From: Bacteroides fragilis
GTDB lineage: Bacteria > Bacteroidota > Bacteroidia > Bacteroidales > Bacteroidaceae
Assembly: GCF_019583405.1 (NCBI RefSeq)
Contig: NZ_SZUU01000003.1
Location: 248,001-312,000 of the forward strand
Direction of reading: 5' to 3'
Length of the DNA stretch: 64,000 nt
Positions 53,843 through 61,984 of the stretch are shown here, piece by piece. The translations under genes were made by a program, and so were the position numbers. The notes below the pieces were generated by a model. The model searched no databases, was not told the DNA's origin, and saw nothing but the letters and a program-made list of their open reading frames with translations. How positions within the stretch are numbered: the stretch's first letter is position 1; each line of letters begins with the position of its first letter.

Positions 53843-54742
53843 TTAAATTCGTTTATACATCAAGAAATTAGTCATTTCTATGCCGTTCACATCGACCGTT
53901 TGTTCTTTTTCGGTGATATATCCGTGTTTTTCAAAAAAAGACCGGGCGGTGATACTTACTTCCGAGTGAACCGATACAGCGCGACAATTGCGGGCATGCT
54001 CTTCAGCTTTTCTCAACAGACTGGAAGCGATACCCCGATGCTGATATTGGGGATGGACGAACATGCTGTGCAGATACCCTTTAGGGCTGATAGAGGTGAA
54101 TCCGGCTACTTGTGATTGTCTGATATCTTCTGCTAACAGAAAACATAAGTCACTTTGAAATAATTCCTGCCAACGTTGTTGAGTTCCTCGTCCGATCCAT
54201 GCTTGAATCTGTAGGTGATTATAATCGGCAGAACAAGTGTTCTGTACGCTTTGTGTAAACACTGTTTGCAGCAAACCCATATCTTGGATCCTTGCTTTTC
54301 GCAGCCGGACAGGAGGGATTTGCAGGTGTAAAACAGGAAATGGTTTTCCCGTTCCGTCCAAGGCATCGCGGCCTGTCACTTCAAATCCTTGATGTAGATA
54401 GAATCCTAATGCTGCCGTGTTTTGCTCATTTACGTCTACTTTATAAATGTATTTTTCACGGATGGCGAATTCAACCAGTTCACTGCCATAGCCTTGTTCC
54501 TGAGCCTTAGGACTGACAAACAGCATTTCGATACAATCGGTGCTCAGTCCCATGAAGGCAGCGATGGTTCCCGCATCTTCACGGATGACATAAAGTTGTA
54601 CTGCGGCAAAGTATTCGTTCCGGATCAAAGGTTTATAAAACTGTATATCCGTTTCGGTCAGGAAGTGGTGGGTAGTGCGAACTGCCTCCTCCCAAACCTG
54701 AAGAAGCTCATCATACTCGTGTATGTTAGGTTGTTCTATCAT
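53843..54742 (-). CDS. double GNAT acetyltransferase
   Basis: A 299-residue protein with two GNAT folds in tandem. Residues 1-140 carry MLFVSPKAQEQGYGSELVEF and 150-299 carry SMFVHPQYQHRGIASSLLRK, both with acetyl-CoA binding R/Q-x-x-G-x-G/A loops. Single-domain homologues acetylate proteins, antibiotics or small amines. Sandwiched between the RluA-type gene (10-base gap) and the outer membrane gene (58 bases), all on the minus strand. Confidence 0.85.
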   Translation of the reverse strand: MIEQPNIHEYDELLQVWEEAVRTTHHFLTETDIQFYKPLIRNEYFAAVQLYVIREDAGTIAAFMGLSTDCIEMLFVSPKAQEQGYGSELVEFAIREKYIYKVDVNEQNTAALGFYLHQGFEVTGRDALDGTGKPFPVLHLQIPPVRLRKARIQDMGLLQTVFTQSVQNTCSADYNHLQIQAWIGRGTQQRWQELFQSDLCFLLAEDIRQSQVAGFTSISPKGYLHSMFVHPQYQHRGIASSLLRKAEEHARNCRAVSVHSEVSITARSFFEKHGYITEKEQTVDVNGIEMTNFLMYKRI

Positions 54743-54752
54743 TGGTTATTTG

Positions 54753-56372
54753 TTAAAAGTCAGCTTTCTTTTCAATATATATTCGTTGTCCGGACACCGG
54801 ATGGGTAAATTCCAGACGTTCTGCATGTAAATAAAGTCTCTCTGCTTTCTTGCCGTAGAGTTCATCACCTGCGATGGGGCAATTCAGACCTGACGGATGG
54901 GCGGAGTGAACGCGTAACTGGTGCGTACGTCCCGTTTGCGGGAAGAAAGCGATACGGGTTCGTCCGTTTTTGCGATCTATTACGCAGTATCGGGTGACAG
55001 CCTTTTTGCCTGATTCTCTGTCTGCTTTTTGTCTGGGCCTGTCAAGAAGATCCGGACAAATGGGAAGATCGATGGTTCCTTCGTCAGTCGGTAAGATACC
55101 TTCCAGCAGTGCTGTATACTGCTTTTTAATGCTGTGGCTTTCAAACTGCGCCTGTAAGTGCTGATGTACTTCCTTGGTTTTGGCTACCAACAACAATCCT
55201 GAAGTTGCCATGTCCAGTCGATGTACGATCATCGGTCCCGTAGCTTCAGGATAGCGGGCTCTGAGTAGACTGTAGGCGGACAGTTCCTCCGATTTTCCAG
55301 GTACGGAGAGTAGTCCTTCCGGTTTATGGATAACCAGAAGCCATTTGTCTTCAAAGAGAATCTCTATTTCCTTTGGCGGGGCAGGGGCTGTTGCCAAAGG
55401 ATCCGGTTCGACATCCAGACCTTGTAACATGTGACGTAAAATGGGCCCGCATTTTCCTTTGCAGGACGGATAGTAATAACCGTGACGCCTGATTTCTGTT
55501 TTCGGTGATTCTCCCCACCAGAATTCGGCCATGGCAATGGGCTTCAATCCATTTAGGTAAGCATATTGCAATAGCTTGGGCGCGGCACATTCACCTGCTC
55601 CGGCAGGTGGTATCTGCTGAATAGTTTGTTCGAAGATAGCACACAAGTTCTTGCTTTCTCCTCTGGCATTCAAAAAGCTGAATTGATGGAATAGCTTTTG
55701 CTGCAATGCCGCCGAACGGTTTTTGCGTTCTGCTTTGAGAGATTCAATCTGCGATGAAATACTTTCCAGTTCTGCTTTCACTTCGGAAATTCGCTCTTTC
55801 CAATATCTTTCCAGACGTTTGAATTCTGCTTTCTGATATTGGCTTTCACGTATCATGGCAGCTTGTTCATCTTCATCCGGTTGCTGCTGCCGGCGCTGTT
55901 CCCGTTTTTCTTTTGCCGTTTTCAGAGTCTTTCTCGCTTCGGTCAATATCTGTTGTGATGAGGCTGTTTCTTTCGCCAGCCTTTGTTGGAGTTTCACATA
56001 CCGGTCACTGTTTTGCAATTGTCCGATTCGGCGGTTGATAGCCGAGATTTGTTCTTCTTCTATCTTGAAGAAACCATCCGGTTGCAACAAATCGTATACC
56101 GGTGGTACAAAGAAAGAGTGTGAATTGCTTCCGCACAAGTTACCCGAGAAAGCAGCCAGATATCCCATTTGTCCGTTAGAAGTACGGACTATCAATACGC
56201 CGAACATTTTTCCTTTGTCCAATTCTTCTTTCCATCTTGTCTGTTTATTTATGTAAGCCTGTACTTCTCCTGCTGCCATTACACATAACGGATGAGGAGT
56301 GTAATGGAAGGGATAAGTAAACAAGTGGGGCAATTCGATGCCGGCAATGGAGGTCTGGAAGGAATGAAACAT
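54753..56372 (-). CDS. RluA-family pseudouridine synthase with long N-terminal coiled coil
   Basis: A 539-residue protein. The C-terminal half is an RluA-type synthase: catalytic Asp in VHRLDMATSGLLLVAK, then FFPQTGRTHQLRVHSAHPSG. The N-terminal 300 residues include a strongly charged coiled coil (about 120-230, KEKREQRRQQQPDEDEQA) absent from standard RluA and probably used for RNA or ribosome contacts. It modifies a uridine in rRNA or tRNA; the exact site is not predictable. Follows the type III res gene after 15 bases on the same strand. Confidence 0.87.
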   Translation of the reverse strand: MFHSFQTSIAGIELPHLFTYPFHYTPHPLCVMAAGEVQAYINKQTRWKEELDKGKMFGVLIVRTSNGQMGYLAAFSGNLCGSNSHSFFVPPVYDLLQPDGFFKIEEEQISAINRRIGQLQNSDRYVKLQQRLAKETASSQQILTEARKTLKTAKEKREQRRQQQPDEDEQAAMIRESQYQKAEFKRLERYWKERISEVKAELESISSQIESLKAERKNRSAALQQKLFHQFSFLNARGESKNLCAIFEQTIQQIPPAGAGECAAPKLLQYAYLNGLKPIAMAEFWWGESPKTEIRRHGYYYPSCKGKCGPILRHMLQGLDVEPDPLATAPAPPKEIEILFEDKWLLVIHKPEGLLSVPGKSEELSAYSLLRARYPEATGPMIVHRLDMATSGLLLVAKTKEVHQHLQAQFESHSIKKQYTALLEGILPTDEGTIDLPICPDLLDRPRQKADRESGKKAVTRYCVIDRKNGRTRIAFFPQTGRTHQLRVHSAHPSGLNCPIAGDELYGKKAERLYLHAERLEFTHPVSGQRIYIEKKADF

Positions 56373-56387
56373 GCTATTTTATTGGAT

Positions 56388-59300
56388 TTAAACGGGATCT
56401 TGTGCGACAATTTTCAAAAGTTCCTCGAAGGAACTTACTTTATCATATTTAAGCTTTCCACCGTTTACATTCGCAAAATGTTTTTTGGCACATTCTATCT
56501 TTGCCCTTTCTATTTCCCGGTCTTGCAGGGAAGAATCGCTGGCTTTGGTTTCGGCTATAAAATAAGGATACTTCGACAACTTTTGTTTGAAGACGATGGC
56601 CCAGTCCGGATGGTATTTTCCCATCGGAGTAGGGATATAGAAACTGCTGGGTAGTTTTACATAAGCTTCTATTTCGTCATTTTCTTCTAGTTTTTCCATG
56701 AATGTTTTTTCATTTCGAGAGTCGAATCTCACATGGTCGTACAGATGTTTATCTGCTTTCATTGTGTTTACTCTCAAACATCCTTGAACAGCTGTCTGGG
56801 TAAAGACCGATACATCATAGTACTGGTCGATTGGGCTATATTCGATATGTTGTACTATCAGACGCGCTTTTTCTTCGTTAATCAGTTCCGAAGCCTTAAT
56901 AATAAAATCTTCGGGATTATTTCTGAATTGGGCGAATACATTCGGTTTTATCCGGGCAAGAATCTGAGCAACTGCCTTTCGGGTCAGATTTGTGGCGTTT
57001 GTGAGTTTACCGAGCAAGTCATATTTTACTTGATCGTTTGCCATGGCATCTATCTTTTCATAGTGCGCCTGATTGGGATCTACTTTAAATGCCTCTCCCG
57101 AAACCAAAGTTGCTTTAGACTTGATTTCGTCCATTTTGCCTGTAATGACAGAAAGATAGAGCTGGGGTACTCTTAACTTTTCATTTAAGCTCCCGATTGC
57201 TTTCTCTACCAATTCTTTTTCGTCAAACTTTACGGTGTAGGTTGACTTACTGCATAGCAGCTTCAGCAATTCCTGAAGTTTGCTGTTTTCAAGTTTATCT
57301 TTCGACAACCGAAGATTTATGTTGTATTTCCTTGCATCGTCCGGCTGCATCTCTCTTGGATTATAGATAGAGGTTAGGATGGTCATGATAGACGCCTTAT
57401 AATCGGTGAGCTCATCGTCGAAAATCACTTCTCCCTGTTTACGGTCATCATAGAATTTGTCTGTCAGTTCTCCTTTCTTGATGTACTTGTTTTCAAGTAA
57501 AGAGTCGTAGATACTTTGTGCTATATCTTCGGTTGCTATGATGGTTTCACCATTAGGCAATCGGAGCGTCTTGTCCTTGAATAATTGGATAGTTACTTTT
57601 TGTGGGCGGTCGGCTATGGCTTCTGCCATTTCTGTCTGTAAGCCTTTGGCAAACGATTCATACGATTCACTGGCTATCACGGTCAGTAGGTTGACACGAT
57701 GTACTTCTTCGTCTAAAACGTTGGCGTCCATGCGATCTCCCTGTCCGTTTACGCAGAGGCGCAGCCCGCGTCCCACCTCCTGACGCTTGCGTACCTCTGC
57801 CGAACTTTGTTTCAGGGTACAGATTTGAAAGACGTTCGGGTTATCCCATCCTTCCCGCAGGGCGGAATGTGAAAAAATAAAGCGGATCGGCTCTTTTCGG
57901 TCAAGCAGGCGTTCTTTATTTTTCATAATCAAATCGTATGCCTCCTCATCTGTCGATTCTTTGGTTCCCCGCTCGGTTTTACTGTCAATCAGCTTTCCTT
58001 TTCTATCTTTGGAGAAGTACCCTTCGTGAGCTTTTGATGCCACGGTCGATTTTAGATAATTGATATATTCCGGCTGATTGAATAACGAAAGGTCCAAGTG
58101 CTTTATGATATCGGTATATTCCTGCTCGAAAATCTCGGCATATTCTCCTTTTCCGTCCGGGTTATACTGGCGGTATTTGGCTACTTCATCGATGAAGAAA
58201 AGGGAGAGAACTTTGATGTCTTTCTCAAACAGTTCCTGTTCTTTCTTAATATGTGATAAGATGGTTTCTCGTATCTGGATACGTCGTAGTTGAGTTTCGT
58301 TGACGCTACCCGTTACGTCACCTGCATAAAGCTTGATGCCGTTCCGGAAGGTGACGGAATTTTCAACGCCGTTGATATCTGTAATTACATAGTCGTTCCG
58401 GTATTCTTCCAGACGGTTTGATTTAGCGTACAAGTCATCATTTACTTTCAGAGCCCGTACTACCTGATTCACTGCTTTGGTTCTTTTTACTTCGAATCCG
58501 ATATTGGCAGTCGGATTTTTGTCCGGATACAGATTTAAACCTTCCAGATAGACGAAGCCTTCAGTGGCTGTTGTTCCACTGATGGAAATGCCTTTGACGG
58601 CAATCTTCTTAACCAGTTTCAGGTTGTAAGCTTCCATCGCGTCCAGGCGATAGACCAGATTATAGAGTTCGCGGTGTGTAGCCGAATAACGCAGTGTGAA
58701 CAGGGGATTGAATCGTTTCAATCCCTCTTTTGTTTTGGCTCCTTCTACCGACTGAGGTTCGTCGATAATCAGTATCGGGTTCATCTGCGCAATCACATCG
58801 ATGGGACAGTTGCCGCCAAAATCATCCAGCTTCATGTAGATGCGGCGGGCATCTTTGTTCGTTGCATTGAACTTCTGTGAATTGATGATCATTACATGGA
58901 TTTTGCTGTCTGTGACAAATGCGTTCAATTCACCCAACTGTTTGGAGTCGTAGATGAAATAAGACAGAGGGGTGCTGTAATCCGAGGCAAAGTGTTCCTT
59001 CATAATCTCCAGGCTTTTGTGGACTCCTTCGCGGATGGCAACACTGGGTACGACAATGATGAACTTGCACCAACCGTAGCGTTTGTTCAGTTCGAAGATG
59101 GTTTTGATGTAGGTATACGTTTTACCTACACCCGTCTCCATTTCGATGGTGAGGTTGTATTTCCCTTCCAGTGCTTCCGACGGTTTGATTTGTTGGGCAC
59201 GCTGGATATTCTGGATATGTCTCAGAACGATTTCATCTGTGAGTTGGGGTACGACAGGGTGGTTACGGAATCCTGTAAATCTTTCGTAACTGGTCTGGCC

Positions 59301-59420
59301 GTCTTTCTTCCGGGTCTCTATTTGATAGTCGAGCATCTTGTATGGCTGCCCGGCAAAAACATCACATACCGCTTTTGCTGCGTCTTCCTGAAACTTCTGA
59401 TGTTTGAATTTTAATTTCAT
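56388..59420 (-). CDS. res: type III restriction enzyme, Res subunit
   Basis: A 1010-residue SF2 helicase-nuclease. Walker A is in METGVGKTYTYIK, the DEAD-like box is IIDEPQSVEG, a helicase motif III/VI region includes FSHSALREGWDNPNVFQICT and QEVGRGLRL, and the C-terminal PD-(D/E)xK nuclease reads HPDWAIVFKQK then FIAETKAS. With Mod it cuts DNA after translocating between two unmethylated inversely oriented sites. The start MKLKFKHQKFQEDAA follows the mod stop by 21 bases. Confidence 0.93.
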   Translation of the reverse strand: MKLKFKHQKFQEDAAKAVCDVFAGQPYKMLDYQIETRKKDGQTSYERFTGFRNHPVVPQLTDEIVLRHIQNIQRAQQIKPSEALEGKYNLTIEMETGVGKTYTYIKTIFELNKRYGWCKFIIVVPSVAIREGVHKSLEIMKEHFASDYSTPLSYFIYDSKQLGELNAFVTDSKIHVMIINSQKFNATNKDARRIYMKLDDFGGNCPIDVIAQMNPILIIDEPQSVEGAKTKEGLKRFNPLFTLRYSATHRELYNLVYRLDAMEAYNLKLVKKIAVKGISISGTTATEGFVYLEGLNLYPDKNPTANIGFEVKRTKAVNQVVRALKVNDDLYAKSNRLEEYRNDYVITDINGVENSVTFRNGIKLYAGDVTGSVNETQLRRIQIRETILSHIKKEQELFEKDIKVLSLFFIDEVAKYRQYNPDGKGEYAEIFEQEYTDIIKHLDLSLFNQPEYINYLKSTVASKAHEGYFSKDRKGKLIDSKTERGTKESTDEEAYDLIMKNKERLLDRKEPIRFIFSHSALREGWDNPNVFQICTLKQSSAEVRKRQEVGRGLRLCVNGQGDRMDANVLDEEVHRVNLLTVIASESYESFAKGLQTEMAEAIADRPQKVTIQLFKDKTLRLPNGETIIATEDIAQSIYDSLLENKYIKKGELTDKFYDDRKQGEVIFDDELTDYKASIMTILTSIYNPREMQPDDARKYNINLRLSKDKLENSKLQELLKLLCSKSTYTVKFDEKELVEKAIGSLNEKLRVPQLYLSVITGKMDEIKSKATLVSGEAFKVDPNQAHYEKIDAMANDQVKYDLLGKLTNATNLTRKAVAQILARIKPNVFAQFRNNPEDFIIKASELINEEKARLIVQHIEYSPIDQYYDVSVFTQTAVQGCLRVNTMKADKHLYDHVRFDSRNEKTFMEKLEENDEIEAYVKLPSSFYIPTPMGKYHPDWAIVFKQKLSKYPYFIAETKASDSSLQDREIERAKIECAKKHFANVNGGKLKYDKVSSFEELLKIVAQDPV

Positions 59421-59441
59421 TTCTGTATCTTCCTTCTCTGT

Positions 59442-61448
59442 TTAAAGAATCTCGATCGTAGTACCGGGAGATAATGTTTTGAATATCTCGTCTATATTGA
59501 TACGATCGGCACTATTACGGAATGAGGCGTCCCGAAAGACGACCCGGCGCGGTTGCCTGCCGGCTATTTCACGGAAGACTTTTTCGGGAATCTGTTCAGC
59601 GAAACATGCCATTAATTCGGTCTTGTCGACAGAATAAACCGTGTATCCATTTATATCCTCTTCATTGTGTGGGAGTGACAGGGATAGTCCCAGGTTGGTC
59701 AGGCAACCATAAAGCAGATCGAGTCCGGTACGGTCTTCTTTGATATTATCAGTGAAATAGAATAAATCACTCTGTGAATATTCCTTTGCACTGTAGTACA
59801 CGTCCTTCATATTGCTGTCGGCAATCCGAAAAACACGGAAACCGATGTCCGGGCGGTCCTTTAATTTAAGTTGGTTGCATTCCGCCTCAATTGTGTCTCC
59901 GGCACGTCGAATACGTTCTTTGGACAGTTCGCAGATGTTCAATGCTTTATGCTTTTCCGTGAGGAAGTCGATCGCATTTTGCATGATCTCTTTTTCACTG
60001 GGAGTCTTGGCCTTTTTTATTGTTTCAGTCACATCTTCCGGCAGTTGCACGAGAATGTACTTCACCTTGTTTTTACGTGGTTTCATGTTCATCCGCATAA
60101 CCGCTTCGGCAGTAGTGCCACTACCTGAGAAGAAGTCCATTACAATACAATCTTTGTTTTTGGTGTCGATAAACTCACATAAATATTGAATCAGACTGAC
60201 AGGTTTCGGAAAGTTGAACACTTTCTTATCAAAGAACTGTAGTTGATGGTTACCGGCCTGTTCATTGGTTTCAACTCCTACTTTGTAATTGATCAGGTTG
60301 GGCGGAACTTCCGGATCATATTCCAGCTTTTCGTACGAAGGACTTAACTTGAGAGTCGGTATTTTGATTGTTGTTCCTTTTTGTATCTCTTTGTCCAGAT
60401 TCGCTTGGCTCCATTTGAATTTGGCTTTCAGCTTGACGGGAGTTGTAAACAGTCCGTCACGTACGGTGGTATCTTCCAGTAATTCCACGTCATACGCATC
60501 TGTTCCGTACATGCCCGCTTTGATCACTCCGTCGGGGATGGAAGTAACTACTTTGTTGGCCGGGAAAGTCAGAATGCCGACGGAATTCGGTTGATTCAAC
60601 AGACCGTTTGAACTGACCGACTCCTTCTTCAGACCCTGGAATTTCATGTCGTTTTTCTTCTTCTGATAGCAGACGATGTATTCGATGATTTGCTTGCTTT
60701 TTTTCGAGAGATTTTCCGGAGTTTCCGTCTTTGCCCAATTAAATACATCGATGAAATTAGAAGCATTGAATACTTCATTGCCTATTTTAATCAGATTTGC
60801 CAGTTCGTGATCATCAATAGAAATGAAAATGATGCCATTATCATTTAACAGGGTACGGGCAAGCATCAGCCGGGCATACATCATGCTACACCAATCGGAG
60901 TGAAACTTTCCGTTAGCCTCCGTATTCTGAAACAATCGTTGCCCTTCTTCATTATATCTTCCCTGTTTCTCGTCGGATTCTTCCTGTGAAAGAGCGAATG
61001 TATCATTGAAGATAAAGTCTTTACCCGTGTTGTAAGGCGGATCGATATAGATAACGTCTACCTTTCCTGCATAACTCTTTTTCAGGAGTTTCATTGCGTC
61101 CAGATTGTCTCCCTCGATGTATAGGTTTTGGGTCTGTTCCCAATTCCTGCTCTCTTCCGGGCAGGGACGCAATGTTTTGCGGATAGGATGCGCCGCCTCT
61201 CTTATCGCCTGCTTCTTGCCCACCCATGTTAATTCGTAACGTTCGTCGTCATCATATACCACTCCCATTTCTGCTTGGTTGGCTGTAAGGAGGAATTTCA
61301 GTTTATCAAAGTCGATAGCTTTATGTAGTTGTCCGTCCTTACCCATCGATTCAGTGACTACGTTTGGGAAGAGTTCGGCTATTTTATTCAGGCTGTCCTC
61401 TGCGATACTCACAGATTCCATTTTTAGCTTTTCCATATATGATTTCAT
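59442..61448 (-). CDS. mod: type III DNA methyltransferase, Mod subunit
   Basis: A 668-residue beta-class adenine methyltransferase: motif IV DPPYNTGKDF (136-145) comes before motif I (DFFSGSGTTAEAVM, around 440), with the target-recognition region between. It methylates one strand of the recognition site and gives Res its specificity. No simple-sequence repeat typical of phase-variable mod genes is seen. The promoter box is so close to the ATG that the 5' leader would be only a few bases; ATGs at 61436 or 61421 are alternative starts. Confidence 0.93.
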   Translation of the reverse strand: MKSYMEKLKMESVSIAEDSLNKIAELFPNVVTESMGKDGQLHKAIDFDKLKFLLTANQAEMGVVYDDDERYELTWVGKKQAIREAAHPIRKTLRPCPEESRNWEQTQNLYIEGDNLDAMKLLKKSYAGKVDVIYIDPPYNTGKDFIFNDTFALSQEESDEKQGRYNEEGQRLFQNTEANGKFHSDWCSMMYARLMLARTLLNDNGIIFISIDDHELANLIKIGNEVFNASNFIDVFNWAKTETPENLSKKSKQIIEYIVCYQKKKNDMKFQGLKKESVSSNGLLNQPNSVGILTFPANKVVTSIPDGVIKAGMYGTDAYDVELLEDTTVRDGLFTTPVKLKAKFKWSQANLDKEIQKGTTIKIPTLKLSPSYEKLEYDPEVPPNLINYKVGVETNEQAGNHQLQFFDKKVFNFPKPVSLIQYLCEFIDTKNKDCIVMDFFSGSGTTAEAVMRMNMKPRKNKVKYILVQLPEDVTETIKKAKTPSEKEIMQNAIDFLTEKHKALNICELSKERIRRAGDTIEAECNQLKLKDRPDIGFRVFRIADSNMKDVYYSAKEYSQSDLFYFTDNIKEDRTGLDLLYGCLTNLGLSLSLPHNEEDINGYTVYSVDKTELMACFAEQIPEKVFREIAGRQPRRVVFRDASFRNSADRINIDEIFKTLSPGTTIEIL

Positions 61449-61458
61449 TTTTGTCCTG

Positions 61459-61489
61459 CAAAGTTAAGATTTTCATTCTGATTGGCTAA
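61459..61489 (-). promoter_or_regulatory. promoter of the type III R-M operon
   Basis: On the minus strand TTAG (complement of 61486-61489), 19 bases and TAACTTTG (complement of 61459-61466) fit the Bacteroides consensus with one good box. Transcription would begin only about six bases before the mod ATG. Confidence 0.5.
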
Positions 61490-61621
61490 TTTCCTCTATA
61501 AATAATGTGTGTTTAAGGAAGTAACCTACCGATATCACGAACCGGTTGTTAGCTTACGTAACAAGGCAAGTGCTTTATCTTGCTGACCGGATAGTCTTAT
61601 GTTCTAATCCCACATAGAAAA

Positions 61622-61703
61622 ACATGGGGATGTTTGCTATCAAAACATGGGGATGTTTAGGTGGGCAACATGGGGATGTTTAGTATAAGAACATCCCCAT
61701 GTT
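61622..61703. repeat. four copies of AACATGGGGATGTT (three direct, one inverted)
   Basis: Copies at 61621-61634, 61644-61657 and 61667-61680 are direct; 61690-61703 is the exact reverse complement AACATCCCCATGTT. Each copy is itself an interrupted palindrome (AACAT-GGGG-ATGTT). Spacers are about 9 bases. The third and fourth copies can form a 14-base hairpin with a 9-base loop. They sit between the divergent mod and GH31 genes. Confidence 0.85.
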
Positions 61704-61790
61704 TTGAGATTGATGATTAGGAGGAGAGAGGCATAAGGTGCGAAAGTACTTCCTGAATTATAGGAAGCAAGCGTATTTACTTGTATTTAT

Positions 61791-61822
61791 TTTCATAGAA
61801 TATGCCTTTCTGAATACTTTTG
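61791..61822 (+). promoter_or_regulatory. possible promoter of the GH31 gene
   Basis: TTTC (61791-61794), a 20-base spacer and TACTTTTG (61815-61822). A second -7-like box, TATTTTTG, is at 61825-61832. The signal peptide ATG is at 61892. Confidence 0.45.
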
Positions 61823-61891
61823 CCTATTTTTGCGTATTCAATCTATTGACAGAATGGAGTAATATTTAGTTGAAATTTTATAGTAAAAATC

Positions 61892-61984
61892 ATGAAAAAC
61901 GCAATTGGTAATTGTAGGCAGCGAAAAGCAGTGCTGTTCGCCCTCGCTTTGCCTCTGATGTTTTCCGGTTCGCCTATGTAGGCT
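61892..61984 (+). pseudogene. signal peptide of the GH31 glycosidase cut by an in-frame TAG
   Basis: From ATG 61892 the frame reads MKNAIGNCRQRKAVLFALAL, then PLMFSGSPM and TAG (61979-61981); the same frame continues GCT ATG CAT CGG into the glycosidase without shift. With a Tyr codon in place of TAG it would read SPMYAMHRSE, a usual cleavage site. So a nonsense change appears to separate the export signal from the enzyme. Confidence 0.75.

Noticed and set aside
61622..61703. CRISPR array
   Set aside because: Units are 14 bases and spacers about 9 bases, one unit is inverted, and there are no cas genes.
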